Assembly: GCF_020360975.1 (NCBI RefSeq)
Contig: NW_025408669.1
Coordinates: 3,100,001 to 3,164,000 of the forward strand
Length of the DNA stretch: 64,000 nucleotides
Direction: 5' to 3'
Source: Hirsutella rhossiliensis
Taxonomy: Eukaryota > Ascomycota > Sordariomycetes > Hypocreales > Ophiocordycipitaceae
Made by a program: the position numbers and the translations under genes. The notes beneath the pieces were generated by a model. It did no database searches. It saw nothing but the letters and a program-made list of their open reading frames with translations, and had not been told where the DNA came from. Below are positions 30,601 to 41,592 of the stretch, one piece after another. The stretch's first letter is position 1, and each line of letters opens with the position of its first letter.

Positions 30601-33600
30601 TTACCCGCGGAGCCAGTCGGCCGCCTCCTGCGTCGTCTGCCTGCTAAGCTCCTCTAGCCGGGCCTGCGCTGCCGTCATCTCCTCGGGCACCCGGTTCCCG
30701 ACTAGATCCCGCTCCCGCACCTCCGATACGAGCATGATGCCGTCGAGCGTCGGGCACCGCGACAGCTGCACGTACAGGCTGTACGGGTCGCACGGCGACG
30801 GCACCGCCCTCCCCTCGACCGTCGTCATCCTCGCCCCCCGCAGCTCCAGCGCCACGCGCTCCAGCGTCCCGCCCTGCACCTTGTAGTCGGTGCAGGCGAA
30901 GGCCGCCGCGCACGGCAGGCCCTCCGGCTGACGTCGTTGCGCTGCCACGGCCGCTTCCGCTGCGCCGTGATCTTGACGCCGATGGGCGTCAGCAGGATCG
31001 TCCCGGCCGGCATCCCGACGAAGTGGAAGTCCTCGTCGTCTCCGAAGCCAGCACGATGCCCGCCGGCGGCCGAAGTGCATCGTCAGCTCGGCCGAGACCC
31101 GGTGGCCGGGGAAGGCCCGGTCGGGGATGACGTCTACCGCCGTGTACCCGGCGCCGTTCACTAGCTTCAGCCCCTGGTGCGTGTTCTGGTTCACGACGAC
31201 CGGCATGCCGGGCACGAAGACGAAGACGGCCGGGACCGGCGTCGCGCTATCGTCGCCCTGGCCCAGCATTAGCAACGCCTCCTCCTCCGTCGGCAGGCCC
31301 TCCCTCCACTTGTGCTCGGACGGAAGACGCGCGCCGCCGTCCGCCGCCGCGCCCGGAACGCGAGCGCCGCCTCTAGGTTGAGGTTCCAGCGGTTCCGGTT
31401 GAGCGGCGTGACCACCGTCAGGCCCGTCTCCCACGGGATCCGCCTGCCCGGCCGGTGGCACCTCGAGTTGAGCAGCTCTGGTCCGACCGGTCCTGCTCCC
31501 CGGCGGATGCGCCCGAGCAGCCGCCGCAGCTCCGGTCGCCGGCGGCCCGCATCTGCTCGTCCAGCATGACGACCGTCGTGAACCGCCGCCACAGCGCGTG
31601 CGCCTTGTCGTGCTGCCGCCGCTGCTCGGCCGCGAACGCCCCGTCCTCGTCCCACGCCACCGCCGCGCTCGGCAGCAGGATCGACCGCTCCTGCACCGGC
31701 CGGAACTGGTGGAAGTCGCCGCAGAAGATCACCACCGGGATGCCGCCGAAGTCTCGCGCCGACCCCCGCAGCCTGCACAGCTGCTCGTTGGCGGCGTGCA
31801 GCGTCCGCGCCCCGAGCATGCTGACCTCGTCGATCACCAGCACCTCCTTCTCCTGCCAGTCCATCCGCGACCGGCCGTCGACGAAGCGCTCGCCCTGGCC
31901 CGGCAGCCGTACGCCGTCTACGTCCTCGTCGCCCTCCCGCCCGGCCGCCCTGGCCGACCGTAAGGCCGCAGGCCGAGTGTAGTGTGATGCCGTTGATCCG
32001 TGCTGCCGCCGTGCCCGACGTCGCCGTCACCAGCAGCCGGCTCGATAGGTCCCTCCGGGCGAGCAGCTCGACGAGCGCCTCGATGACGCGCGACTTGCCG
32101 GTGCCGCCCTCGCCGCCGATGAACAGGCAGAGCTGGCCGCCGCCATCGCCGCCTGCGTCGTCGCCCTGCCGGATTCGGTCGAGCTGCCGGATTCGGTCGA
32201 GCTGCCGGCATACGATTAGGAGAGCGATGGCCTGCTTCTCGTTGAGCGTTAGCTGCCCCGCCAGCTCTGCCGGCGGCGACGAACGAGCTCGACGGGCCGA
32301 GCCGCACGCGCATCCCCGCCGCCGTGCCAGCGTCTACGTCGCCGTCGGCCGCCGTTACGTCCATGTCGTCCTCGCCGAAGCCCCCCATCACCCCGCGAAG
32401 AGCCGCGCCGCGGTCGGCCCCGACGCCCGCCGCCGCCCCGCCGCCCTGGATGCCCTGGATGGCTCGCTCCCGCCCCCGCGCCGCGCTCCTCTGCTGCGAC
32501 TTGATGGCCCGCACCTCTTCTTGCCGTGGCAGCGCCGCCCCCGAGAGCTCCGAGCCCGGTAGGTTCACCCGCCTGCCTGCCCTCTCCTCCGCCACTACCG
32601 TCGCCGCGAGCTCGGCCGCCGACCCCAGCGCCGACTGCTGGAACCGGCAGAGCTGCTGCGTCATCGCTAGCAGCTCTGTTGACTGCGCCGTGACTTGTCC
32701 CGCGCCGGCGGCATTCCGGACGACGTCGATGAGCCGGGCCGCGTCGCCCGCCCCGCCGGCGCGGTACGCCTCCTCGCCCCCCTCGGCCGCCCCCCTGCCT
32801 TCGTCGCCGGCCTGCGGCACCGTCGTACCGCCCTCCTCGGCCGTGGCGGCCCACTGCTTGGCGTCGCGCTTCGCGTCCTCCGCCGACCGCCGGAGGAGCT
32901 GCACGTTGTCTGCGAGCCGCGCGACCCTCGGCGCCAGCGACTCCCGCGCCCGCGCCCAGATGTCGTCGATGTCGCCTGCCTCCTCGCCGAGGAAGGACTC
33001 CCACGGCACGAATAGGGCCAGGTGCTGTACCGCCGCCCTAGGCGCTGTTAGCCGATGCCCCTAGCCGCGCTGCCTTCCCCTTGGGCGCTCCCCGTCTTAT
33101 GGTGCGCACCTTCGGTGGCACGACTCGTCGTCTCCCTCGCTAAACTCCTTGCTGAGGTATCCGTCGAGGCATACGGTCGCCCCGCTACCCGGCCGCCTAA
33201 GCGCCTGCACCCAGCCCTTCCCCGACGCCCAGCTCTCCGCGAAGGGTACCTCGCCCCAGCCCGTCCCACCGTCGGCACCGCGGCCGTTTCGCTTTAGCCT
33301 TACGAGCGATGCGTAGTCATAAAGGCAGAGGCCCCGCAGGAGCTCGCCCCTGTGCCGGTAGGCCCCGACGAGGGGGATCCTCGGGCCGGCCTCCTCGACG
33401 ACGACCGTCTCGTCCGGCGCGTCGCCCGTCGCCTCCGCGCCGCTCGCCCGTCGGAGGTGCCGCCACCGGCGGAAGACGGCCCAGTAGAGCTGGTTCGCGT
33501 TCACGTACGCCCACGCCGAGCTGCTGCTAAATTCTGCCGGGTACCCTAGGAGGTGCGCGATCACCTCGACCTGCGACAGCGGCCGCTCCGTAAATACTCG

Positions 33601-36516
33601 GTTCGCCGCCTTGAGCAGGAACGTTCTCGTCTTGTTCCCCCCTATGGGGTCCGCCGCCGTCGCCACCCCTTCGGCCCCGCCCCATCGGCCGGCGTCGCGG
33701 TCGGCGCCACTTCCGTTGCCCTCTCCCGTCGGCTCTAGCGCGGGGAGGAACTCGGCCGCGGCGGCCACACGCTTCCACACGGGGTCCTCTACCTTCGTCG
33801 CATAGTTGGTAATGTAGTAGATTAGGGCCATGGTCTTGCGCTGCGTCGCGATGAACGAGATGTCGTGGTTGTGCCGTAGCCCTACTGCCATCGCCCGGTT
33901 CCACCGGTTCACCATGCTATGCGTCCGCCGGATCTCGAGCACCCCGTCCGCCGTCAGCGCCGTCCTCTCCACCAGCCTCCACGGCGCCTTGAACCGGCAA
34001 AGGTCCCCTTCCGCGCCCCGCGCCGAGCGAGTATTTTACGCAGGTCGCGCTATGCGTGTGGATCTGCGTCGCGCCGGCGCAGAAGTTGGCCTCCTCGTCG
34101 AAGGTGTCCGTGAAGCGCGCGACGTCGTCGAGCCGCGACGATATGTCCGCCGTTGCCGACCGCTCCGCTTGCACGGCGCAGTAACCTTCCGCGTCTAGCT
34201 CCTGCCGCCTCGGTTTAGCTCGGGCCCTTCGGCCTGCCTCGGATAGGGGCTTAGGGGTTTGGGGGGGGGGGGGGCGTCTTAAGGCGGCCGCCTTACCTCG
34301 GAGAAGACGCTGTCTACGTAGCGGACGATGCGATCCCGGTACGCCGCCTGCTCCTCCGTATCGGGGCCGGCGAGCGCCTCGCCGAGGCCAGCATTGCCCC
34401 TTAGCCAGAGGAGCCCGTGGATGTGGAGAGCGCCTCGCTCGTTGGTCTCGACCGCGCCGTAGTACGCGCCGACGTGGCCGAACACCGACTCCTCCCCGAC
34501 TTTGATGTAGTGCTCGAAGAAGAGCGTCATCTCCCGGTGGAAGAAGACGACCGAGCTCATCGGGTCCGATATGGCCAGCCGCGTCCGCTTATACGCGGTC
34601 CCTAGGTCTCGTAGGAAGGCCTCGGCCTCGTCCGGGTCGCGCCGCGGTGTGCCGCCAGCCGCAACTTTACCAGGTTCGTGATGTCGTTCGGGTTCAGCGT
34701 GAACCAGATGGCCGGCACCCCGTGCCTTATGATGAGGGATAGTATCTTCTTCCGCATACTGAGGCGGCTCTCCCTCGACATCGGCTGCCGGTAACCGAAC
34801 ACGGAGAGGGACCGGAGGAGCTCCTTTACCCCGTCGTCGCTAGTCTTGCCCGTGGCCTCGAGCTCGACCCTCGCCGCCTCGAGCCTCTGCGCCGTTAACG
34901 ACTTTAACAGGCCCTCGACCCTTGCGAAGTTCTTCCTCGTGACGCCTAGCATGCTGGCCTGGCGGTTCCTAGACCGTACGCCCATGTTAAAGACGAGGAA
35001 GGCGAAGATAGGGTGCGTCGCGAACCGGCCGCCGTGGCGCCGCAGCACGACGTCGGCCCATGCTTGGAGCTTCATGTTCCGCGTCGACATAAGGCCCTCC
35101 GCGACCCGCTCCGCCTGCGTGCCCTGGTTCCCGACGCTAGGGCCCGCGCTCTCCCCAGTGGCGTCCTCGTCGGCGAGCCTCGGCCCGCCTAAGCCAAAAC
35201 AGGGTCGGAAAGGCCTTTGCGAAGAAGGAGGCGTCCGCCGAGTCGGCGAAATCCTCGCCGCGCCGCACCTGTATGTGCGGCTCGACGTCGCCGCCATCGC
35301 CCTCCGCCTCTCGGGCCGCAGTCCCTACCCACGTCCTCGGGCCGGCGCGCGCTCCCTCGGGCCCGACGGCACCGCGGGCGAAGCGAATCTTCTCAGCATC
35401 GGCCACCTCTGGCGCCCCGTCCAACGGGAACATGCCGGAAGACGTCACCTCGTTGATTACGTCCCCGTCCTCTTCGGGCCTAGCGCCGTCCCCGTCGTCG
35501 TCCTCGCACGTGAGCCCGACGTCACGGCTCCCCTCGGTGGGGTCCCGCCCCTGCCTCAGCATCGCGAGGACCTCCTCGATCTCGACCGCACCCTCGTCGT
35601 CCATGGCCCGCTCCGACGGCGGCACCACCTGCGCCGTCCGCGTCCTCTCCGCGCCGACGGCTCGCTTCCCTCTAGCCGCTCGCACCCCACCGGCGGCACC
35701 CCGTGCGGCGGCGCCCCCAGCTGGCCATCTCCGCCGCGTCGATCTCGACCTCGCCGTAGAGCGGATTGTTCTCCTTGAGCCAGGCTAGCGCCCTCTCCAC
35801 CGCCGACCGCCTTACCGACAGCAGGCCCGATAGGTCGCGCGGCCCGGGCCTCTCGGCACCCTGCCACGAGACGTGGATCTCGTCCATGACCCGGAGCAGC
35901 GGGTGCGGCAGCACCTTAGCGGCTAGGCCCTGCACGTCGTTTGGGAACACGGTAATGTGGCCCTTGACGTGCCTCGGGTACCTCACGCTCTGCCTCTGAC
36001 CGCCCGGGATGCTGTACTTCGTCACGAAGCCGTAGCACGAGTTGAGTGAGATGAGCTTCTCCTCGAGCGGCGTGAGGTCCTTCAGCTCGTCGGGGTACGC
36101 GTGCTCGCAGCCGAGCCGCCCGTGGAGGTGCATGGCCGGCGACGCCCCCTCGCGCCCGGCCCATCGCGCGCACTCTACGCAGACCGGCACCGGCCTGCCT
36201 CCGGGAAGCAGCTTCGGCATCCGAACCGGTACCGCCCGCCCCCGCAACGCTGCTCCGCGACCACCCTCCCACGTCGTCTCCTCAGCTCCTCCTTGGCTCG
36301 CTTCCGGTAGCATAGCGTGCAGGTCGCGATCGGCAGCGTGCCTGCGTCGTGGAACGCCCGGTAGAACCTCCGCACCGTCCTCACCTGCCTCTCGCGCGGC
36401 ACCGGCGCGCACCACGTCTGCTCGTTGGCCAGCCTCTCGCCCGCCTCGAACTCCTCGTCGAGGTGCCGCAGCGCGCTGGCCAGGTCCTCGGCCTGCAGCT
36501 CCCTTCGTCTCGGCAT
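30601..36516 (-). pseudogene. Helitron A Rep/Pif1-helicase protein, frameshifted
   Basis: N to C: RRRELQAEDLASALRHLDEE (36.5 kb), CRSCFPE/CEHAYPDELKDL/RHVKGHITVFPND (35.9-36.2), FADSADASFFAKAFPTLF (35.2), GVPAIWFTLNPNDITNLVK (34.7), HUH motif ALHIHGLLWL at about 34.42 kb, intron 34201-34296, IHTHSATCVKYSL (34.05), MALIYYITNYATK with the two Rep tyrosines (33.8), intron 33038-33109 (with GGCTAAC), VPWESFLGEE, helicase Walker A GGEGGTGKS (32.1), VLVIDEVSM, FCGDFHQFRPV, and YVQLSRCPTLDGI near the stop at 30601. Frame changes at several points (about 36.2, 35.7, 35.2, 34.6, 32.1, 31.4 kb) prevent a full protein. An in-frame 18-bp duplication occurs near 32.17-32.20 kb. Nicking and unwinding for rolling-circle transposition would be its role. 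Confidence 0.87.
34201..34296 (-). other. intron in Helitron A Rep gene (contains G14 run)
   Basis: Minus-strand donor GTAAGG after FSE; acceptor GGCAG before GAG CTA GAC. The same intron position has GTAAGAA donors in B (about 45.21 kb) and C (about 55.73 kb). A run of 14 G at 34261-34274 lies within it. Confidence 0.7.
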
Positions 36517-37421
36517 CTTTCACCCACCCTGGCGCGTTTCCGCCCGGCCTGCCCACTACTAAGATGGCGTTTCCTCTTCTGCTCGTCTCTCGCCTGGCGT
36601 CTTATCGCCGCTCTACCTGCGTCCGGTTAGCTATCACCGTCACACGCCTTCACCTCGCTCTACGACCGTACCTGCCGGTGCGCTATCTCTGCCGCTAACA
36701 AGCGGCCCGGCTGCGGGGAGTTGTGGCGGGGCCTCGCCCTGCTAGCCGGCCGGGACTGGATGGCTCGCGGCACGTGCTGGCTTCCGGCCGAGACTACGGC
36801 CGGGCTAGTCCCGCTCGACGGCGGCGAAGGCCCGGCGGCCCTCCATGTCGGCTGGGGCCAGGTATCCTGCGGAGCCCCTTGCTTCCGGCCGAGGCTGCAG
36901 CCAAACCTATCCCGTTCGACGGCAGTGAAGGACCGGCGGCCCTCCATGTCGGCTGGGGCCGAATGTCCCGTGGAGCGTCCGAACTTCTCGTCTGCGGCGG
37001 CGAGGGCCCGGCGGTCTCCGCCGTCGGCAGAGACCGGATTTCTCTCGGTGCGCGCTGGCCTTTCCCTGAGGCCGAGACGGCGCTGGGCCCGCCCAGCGGC
37101 AGCCAGTGCCCCGCCGCCCTCGGTAGGCGGCAGCCAAGTTGCCGCCGCACTCGGTGTCGGCTGAGGCTGGATATCCCGCGGCGCGACTCGGCCTGCGCTG
37201 ATCCTCCATTTCCCTAGTCCTGGCGGTCTTCCCCGCCCTCGCCTCGGAGGCGCCTCCCTTGACGCCTCTTCTTGCTCTCTCCGAGAGGCGCCGCGACCGA
37301 GTGCCGGCGCTGCTGTGATCGGCCGGATCTCTGGTCCTGTGTACGGCGCTGCTCGGGCTTCTGGCGCCGGGCTTGCCCTGTCACCCGCTCCGGACTGGAC
37401 CCTCCCGTTAGCTGGCTTCAT
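36517..37421 (-). pseudogene. repetitive N-terminal extension of Helitron A protein
   Basis: The minus frame 36660-37421 is a low-complexity R/P/A/G stretch with recurring units around RDIQPQPT, QDTWPQPTWR and ADMEGRRS, produced by degenerate tandem DNA repeats of about 90-100 bp. B and C have related motifs (RPIQPRKPVVEDTAWRQHAE, RPIQPKDTTF), so a repeated IQP-type module before the Cys-rich region seems to be an element feature. Function unknown. Whether it is joined to Rep by splicing cannot be decided here. Confidence 0.5.
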
Positions 37422-37736
37422 CGCGACACCGGTCTACCGAGGCCCCGCGGACCTCTTGTCTTCCTCGCTTGCGCTGCCTCTCCGGCCCCGCCTACTTGCG
37501 GTGCTACTGGGCTCCCGGCGTAAATCCTCGTAAGTGTAAGTGTAATAACGGCGTATAAGTCCTTGCCTCGACCATTCATCCTGCACTTGTCTTGCTGACT
37601 GGCACCCCTCCTGTGCGTACAGGATCCTCTAGGAAAGTCTATATATCTTACTCGTAGCTCTCTAGTACGTCTACAGGCGTGCCGCTGCTCTTTACATTAT
37701 ACCGGCGCCGCCTTTCTATCGAGCCCGCCCGCTATT

Positions 37737-37759
37737 GCCCGCCGCTTTCAGCGGCGGGC
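37737..37759. other. strong hairpin in Helitron A intergenic region
   Basis: GCCCGCCGCT-TTC-AGCGGCGGGC, a perfect 10-bp stem with a 3-nt loop, between the divergent Rep and accessory genes. Could be a structural or regulatory site; unproven. Confidence 0.6.
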
Positions 37760-38282
37760 TACGGCCTCGGCCGGTCCTTACATGTAGGTCGCCAAGACAG
37801 CTTCCTCTTGCCTGTGCTTTGCATGGTACACTTTTCCGTCTAGTCATCTAGGTCTTGTCGGTCAAAGCCTCAGTACGCCCCTAGACGCTCGCCTGCTGAA
37901 TTTTGAACCCATGTCTTACACGTGTTGCGAATAAGCCTGCCTCCTTCTCCTCGAACATAGCTTCGCGCGTCCTGCTTGTCTTAAAACCCTACGTCTTACT
38001 AGACCGCCTTTCGAGGTTTCCTCTTCTCCTCTTGTCGCATTTTTCTGTATACACATCTTATAGACCTCCTTTATATAGGCTCCTTATCTTAGCCTACCGC
38101 TAACGCTACGTTGCGTCTTCGTTTAGTATCCTTTGACTTCTCTTATACACCACGGCCACCAGCCCTTCCCTACTACACTAAACTCTTAAGACGGCATATT
38201 GGTAGGGAGCACTCCTGCCCCTATACCTCGCCGCTTCTAGCTTCGCTCCGGCAACGTTGCTCTTCCACCACACGGCCTCGCC

Positions 38283-39645
38283 ATGTCTTCGTCTCCGTCG
38301 GCGGACAGCTCTGCCCCGCACCTCCGCAAGCCCCTTGCCACTAGCAAGGGCGCGGGCGGCGACATGTCCATGATGTTCTTCGCCCAGCCCGACTGCCCCG
38401 CGAGGTTTGCCCACCAAGACGAGCACCGCATCACGGGCTTAACGCCGAGGCCATCGCCCGAGTCCTCCTGCCGGTGCCCTCGTGGCTGCTAGAGTCGGAG
38501 TATGCACCCTCCGGGCCGAGGGCGACGATCTAGGCCCTCTCTCTTTAGTCTAAACCTCTCCATCTACGGCCAGCCGGTCGTCGATACCGACTGGTCCGAG
38601 CAGTGGTTCTTTATGAGCGGCCGCGTTCACCCCTACGCCCTCTCCTGGGAGGTGGAGCGCCGCGACGGCCTCGAGGCCGGCCCGGACGATGCTATTCTCT
38701 ACACCGTGCCCGCCCTTATCGTCCGCAACCAAGGTTACCAGCCGTGCGCCCCCCTCCCCTTTTCATTGTAATGCGCCTCCTCACCCACCGCCCCGCTGAC
38801 TTTGCCCCCTAGCGTCCTGCCGCGCTCCTTGGCCTCTAGCGGCCAGTTCCGTCTACGCCTCCCGTTGTCTCCTTCCATGGCGTCGTAGCCGGGCCCGGCC
38901 TCGACCTCCTGCGTCGAGACTTCCTGCCCGGTCTCGGGCCCGACCAGCTCCGCTGCTGCGGCTTCGTCCGGCTCACGACCTACATCGCCCTGGCCTGCCG
39001 GACAGGATTCCATATAAGGGCTACCACCCTTCGAGGTCTTTGTTATCTTTCCGTCTACGTTAACCCTTGGGCCGTGCTATGCAAGAAAATCGCTGAAAAG
39101 CCTAACTCTTCCTTCCTGCCCGGCGTCCCCTTTACCTGCACCGGAAAGGTCGTCGGCCTTCTCGACCACCGCGTTATGCTCTCCCCCCCGGGCTCGGAGC
39201 GCGATTACGTCTTTATCATCGTCCCGGACAGCTGGACCTTTGTCGATAGGCCCTCGGCGGCCGCCGCCGCCGCCTCGGCTTCCCCCCTCCTCCCCCTTTA
39301 GGCGTCAGACCCAATCCCCCCCCTCTACCCCCCCTTCTCGGCCCCGGCCCCGCCAGCCCTCGACCCCGTCACGCCGCCGCCTAAGCGATCGCCCCGGCCC
39401 TGGCCGATACGCCCATGAAGAGGGCGCGCTTCCTGCAGCAGCAGTATTCGCCGCTTTCCTCGTCTTCGAACACCGTCGGCTCCGCCGCCCTCCTCCTCTC
39501 CTCCGCCGGCCGCTTTTCCGTCTCGACCGGACGGCGCCCCACCCGTTCCGCTCCGACTGCCAGCCCGGATTCCCCTCTCAACTCTATCGTCGCGAGCACC
39601 TCCGACCCGCCCGCACGCCCTCTTCGCTATCGCATGCAGAAATAA
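38283..39645 (+). pseudogene. Helitron A accessory gene (unknown function), divergent from Rep
   Basis: ATG 38283 (MSSSPSADSS). Conserved blocks shared with B and C: GDMSMMFFAQPDCPARFAHQ, LNLSIYG, WSEQWFFMSGRVHPYALSWE, VERRDGLE, YTVPALIVRNQGYQP, LLRRDF-like middle part, VPFTCTGKVVGLLDHRVM, and DYVFIIVPDSWTFVD; tail P/S/R-rich to the stop at 39645. An intron probably follows GYQP (GTGCGC...GCTGACT...CCCTAG). Frame changes occur near 38430-38530 and after 38.9 kb. Not recognised as a named domain. The CTGK...DYVFIIVPD pattern could be an OB-type fold for ssDNA binding, which is speculation. Protein similarity to B/C despite strong DNA divergence shows it was a working gene of the element. Confidence 0.68.
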
Positions 39646-40189
39646 GCTACCTACTATAGACCCATCGCTCTCTTAAGCCTCCTACCTTTACTAAAACGAA
39701 CTGTTCTCCCTCCCGGGGTGCTGCTCCTAACGCAAATTGTCGCTCTAGAATTACTATTACTCTGCACATTACAGCGTTTGTCCCTTTTAAGGACAGCTTT
39801 AGCTTCCGAACCCGTTTCTTACGAAAGTGCCTGCCTCTAGACGTTCTCCGTGACTTCATTTGTGTCCTGTGCGTTGCGCTTCGCCCTTCTCTTTCCTTGC
39901 CAGCTTGCCGCCGCACTCTCGGCTGCATTTAGCGGCGACGGGGCCTGTAGTTGCGCCTCGGCAAAGGCGTCTTTGTTGCGGAAGCCGACTCCGCTTCTCG
40001 CCTATCGGTCATTGCTCTACATGGAGGATACGGTTTTCTACTATAAAATATTATATGCCGTTCCTTAGTTGTGCAAGCCATAGGGACGACGGTCGTTGAA
40101 GTCGGCGGGTTCTACAAAGGCCGTTGCGGCGTTTGAGGCTGGCCGTAAGGCCGCCTCGACGGCGTTGCTTGCTTCCCCTCCCTAGCTCC

Positions 40190-40747
40190 CTAGCTTGCCT
40201 TTGGCTTGCATCCCTTCTTGTGTACCTTCCAGTCCTCCTTTTGGTGTTGCCTGCTGCAATACGCGACCGCCAGGCATCGGCTGCACCTCCTCGCCCCCGC
40301 CATCTCTCCACAAACCCGGCAGACCTTCCCCTCAGTGCTCTGTGCATCCTGCCCTTGCATTTGCTTTGCGCCCATACTTCCGTCCGCCTGCCCCGCCTCT
40401 GCCATCGTGTCCTGCATTTCCTGCCTCGCCCTTATTTCGCATCCTTCTTGGCCGCAGAATGACGACACGACCACGAGCACAAACGGCCTCTCTGCATGTA
40501 GGTACGATATCGGGCTCTGTAGAATGTCCTTTGCGACTTCGCCGCAACTCGCAGCGCGCCCTGCTGCCTTCCGACACGCCGCCTCGTGCTCCCGTAGGAT
40601 CGGCCTTATCCACTGTAGGAACAGTGCGCTGGCTTCGTCGTCCGGCCTCGCCTGGCCTACCTGCGTCACGAGCGTCTTCGGGATGCTATGCTTGTACTTG
40701 AGCTCCGTGGCCCGAATTCGCACCAGAACTCCACGGAAACGTTGCAA
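40190..40747 (-). CDS. MYND zinc-finger protein carried by Helitron A
   Basis: 185 codons open on the minus strand. The C-terminal MYND finger has CRVCGEMAGARRCSRC, AYCSRQHQKEDW and HKKGC, with the full set of Cys/His ligands. The N-terminal region (FRGVLVRIRATELKYKHSIP; LQSPISYLHAERPFVLVV) resembles fungal MYND proteins of unknown function. The open frame starts with TTG at 40747. An ATG at 40755 is one base out of frame, so the start is damaged by 1 nt or lies in an upstream exon. It is absent from Helitrons B and C, hence probably captured by A. MYND fingers mediate protein-protein contacts. Confidence 0.78.
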   Translation of the reverse strand: MQRFRGVLVRIRATELKYKHSIPKTLVTQVGQARPDDEASALFLQWIRPILREHEAACRKAAGRAASCGEVAKDILQSPISYLHAERPFVLVVVSSFCGQEGCEIRARQEMQDTMAEAGQADGSMGAKQMQGQDAQSTEGKVCRVCGEMAGARRCSRCLAVAYCSRQHQKEDWKVHKKGCKPKAS

Positions 40748-41043
40748 GTGGCCATGCTGTAGTTGTTTTCCTAACTGCTCGATCGGTAGCTAGGGTAGAC
40801 GCTTCTGCTCTCCTATTCGTGCCTTGGTGCCTCTCTTATACTCCCTCTCTCTTACCCCGCAACCGTTATCATCGCTGTATTTGCCTTCTTGCTTTTTCTC
40901 CCTCTTCCCGCTGCGGGATGGTGCCCGAATGGCCGATTTATTTGCCTACCTTCTTGCATGCATTAGTTCCTGGCGCTACCGCCTGCTTGCGTTCTTTGCT
41001 CTCGCCCTCTGTCTTCGTCTTGTTTGTCTCAATCCTCAGTCTT

Positions 41044-41056
41044 CGTTCCTCAAGGC
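41044..41056 (-). repeat. 5' asymmetric terminal inverted repeat of Helitron A
   Basis: CGTTCCTCAAGGC, the inverted match of 30035-30047. Three direct copies of the inverse (GCCTTGAGGAACG) follow at 41092-41104, 41114-41126 and 41129-41141, at the start of Helitron B. Confidence 0.75.
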
Positions 41057-41592
41057 TTTTTGCGCAACCCATGAGGGGTTGCCTTACCTGTGCCTTGAGG
41101 AACGAAAGGCCTTGCCTTGAGGAACGATGCCTTGAGGAACGAAAGGACTTCATTATCATTAGCGCGCGGGGAAAAAAGGCCCCAGACTGCTTCACCCCCA
41201 CATCCTCCGCCTCTGATTGGCTGATTTATTTCCTCTTTCGGAATAAAAGATCCCGTGTGATTGGTCGCCGACCCTTCCGTCCCTCCCTCATCATTGGTCG
41301 CTGCCGCCTTCTCTTGCCCCTCTCATGCCTTGCCCTGTTTCCCCCCCGTTTATACTCCTGTTTACCCTTGCCAATGCCAATGCCAACCTTTTTCCTTTCG
41401 TCCGCCGGTTTTCTTATTGTGTCTAAAACTTGCGTCTTTTGTCTTTGCCCTTTCGTTCATGCCTTTCTAGCGGGTTCTTCCTTCAAGTCTAAAGTCGCCC
41501 CTCGTTGATCGCTGCTGCCCAGTGCCCTTGTCTTCTTGCCCGCCGGCGCTCCTCCGTCTTCTCCCCTCGTCACCTCACCCTGACAACTCTCC

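Larger units (their letters stand above)
30033..41091 (-). mobile_element. Helitron A (about 11.1 kb)
   Basis: Minus-strand Helitron. Left (3') end begins GTGCCTTGAGGAACG at 30033. The right (5') end lies near 41090, where Helitron B starts. A 13-bp GCCTTGAGGAACG at 30035-30047 is repeated in inverted form at 41044-41056, about 35 bp inside the 5' end, an asymmetric terminal inverted repeat as in Helitron2-type elements. Contains Rep-helicase (minus), accessory gene (plus) and MYND gene (minus). Much more GC-rich at third codon positions than B and C, so it belongs to a diverged subfamily. End positions are inferred to within a few bases. Confidence 0.75.

Noticed and set aside
31269..33009. 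Many long plus- and minus-strand frames in GC-rich Helitron A
   Set aside because: High GC suppresses stops; only frames matching Rep, helicase, accessory or MYND motifs were kept.
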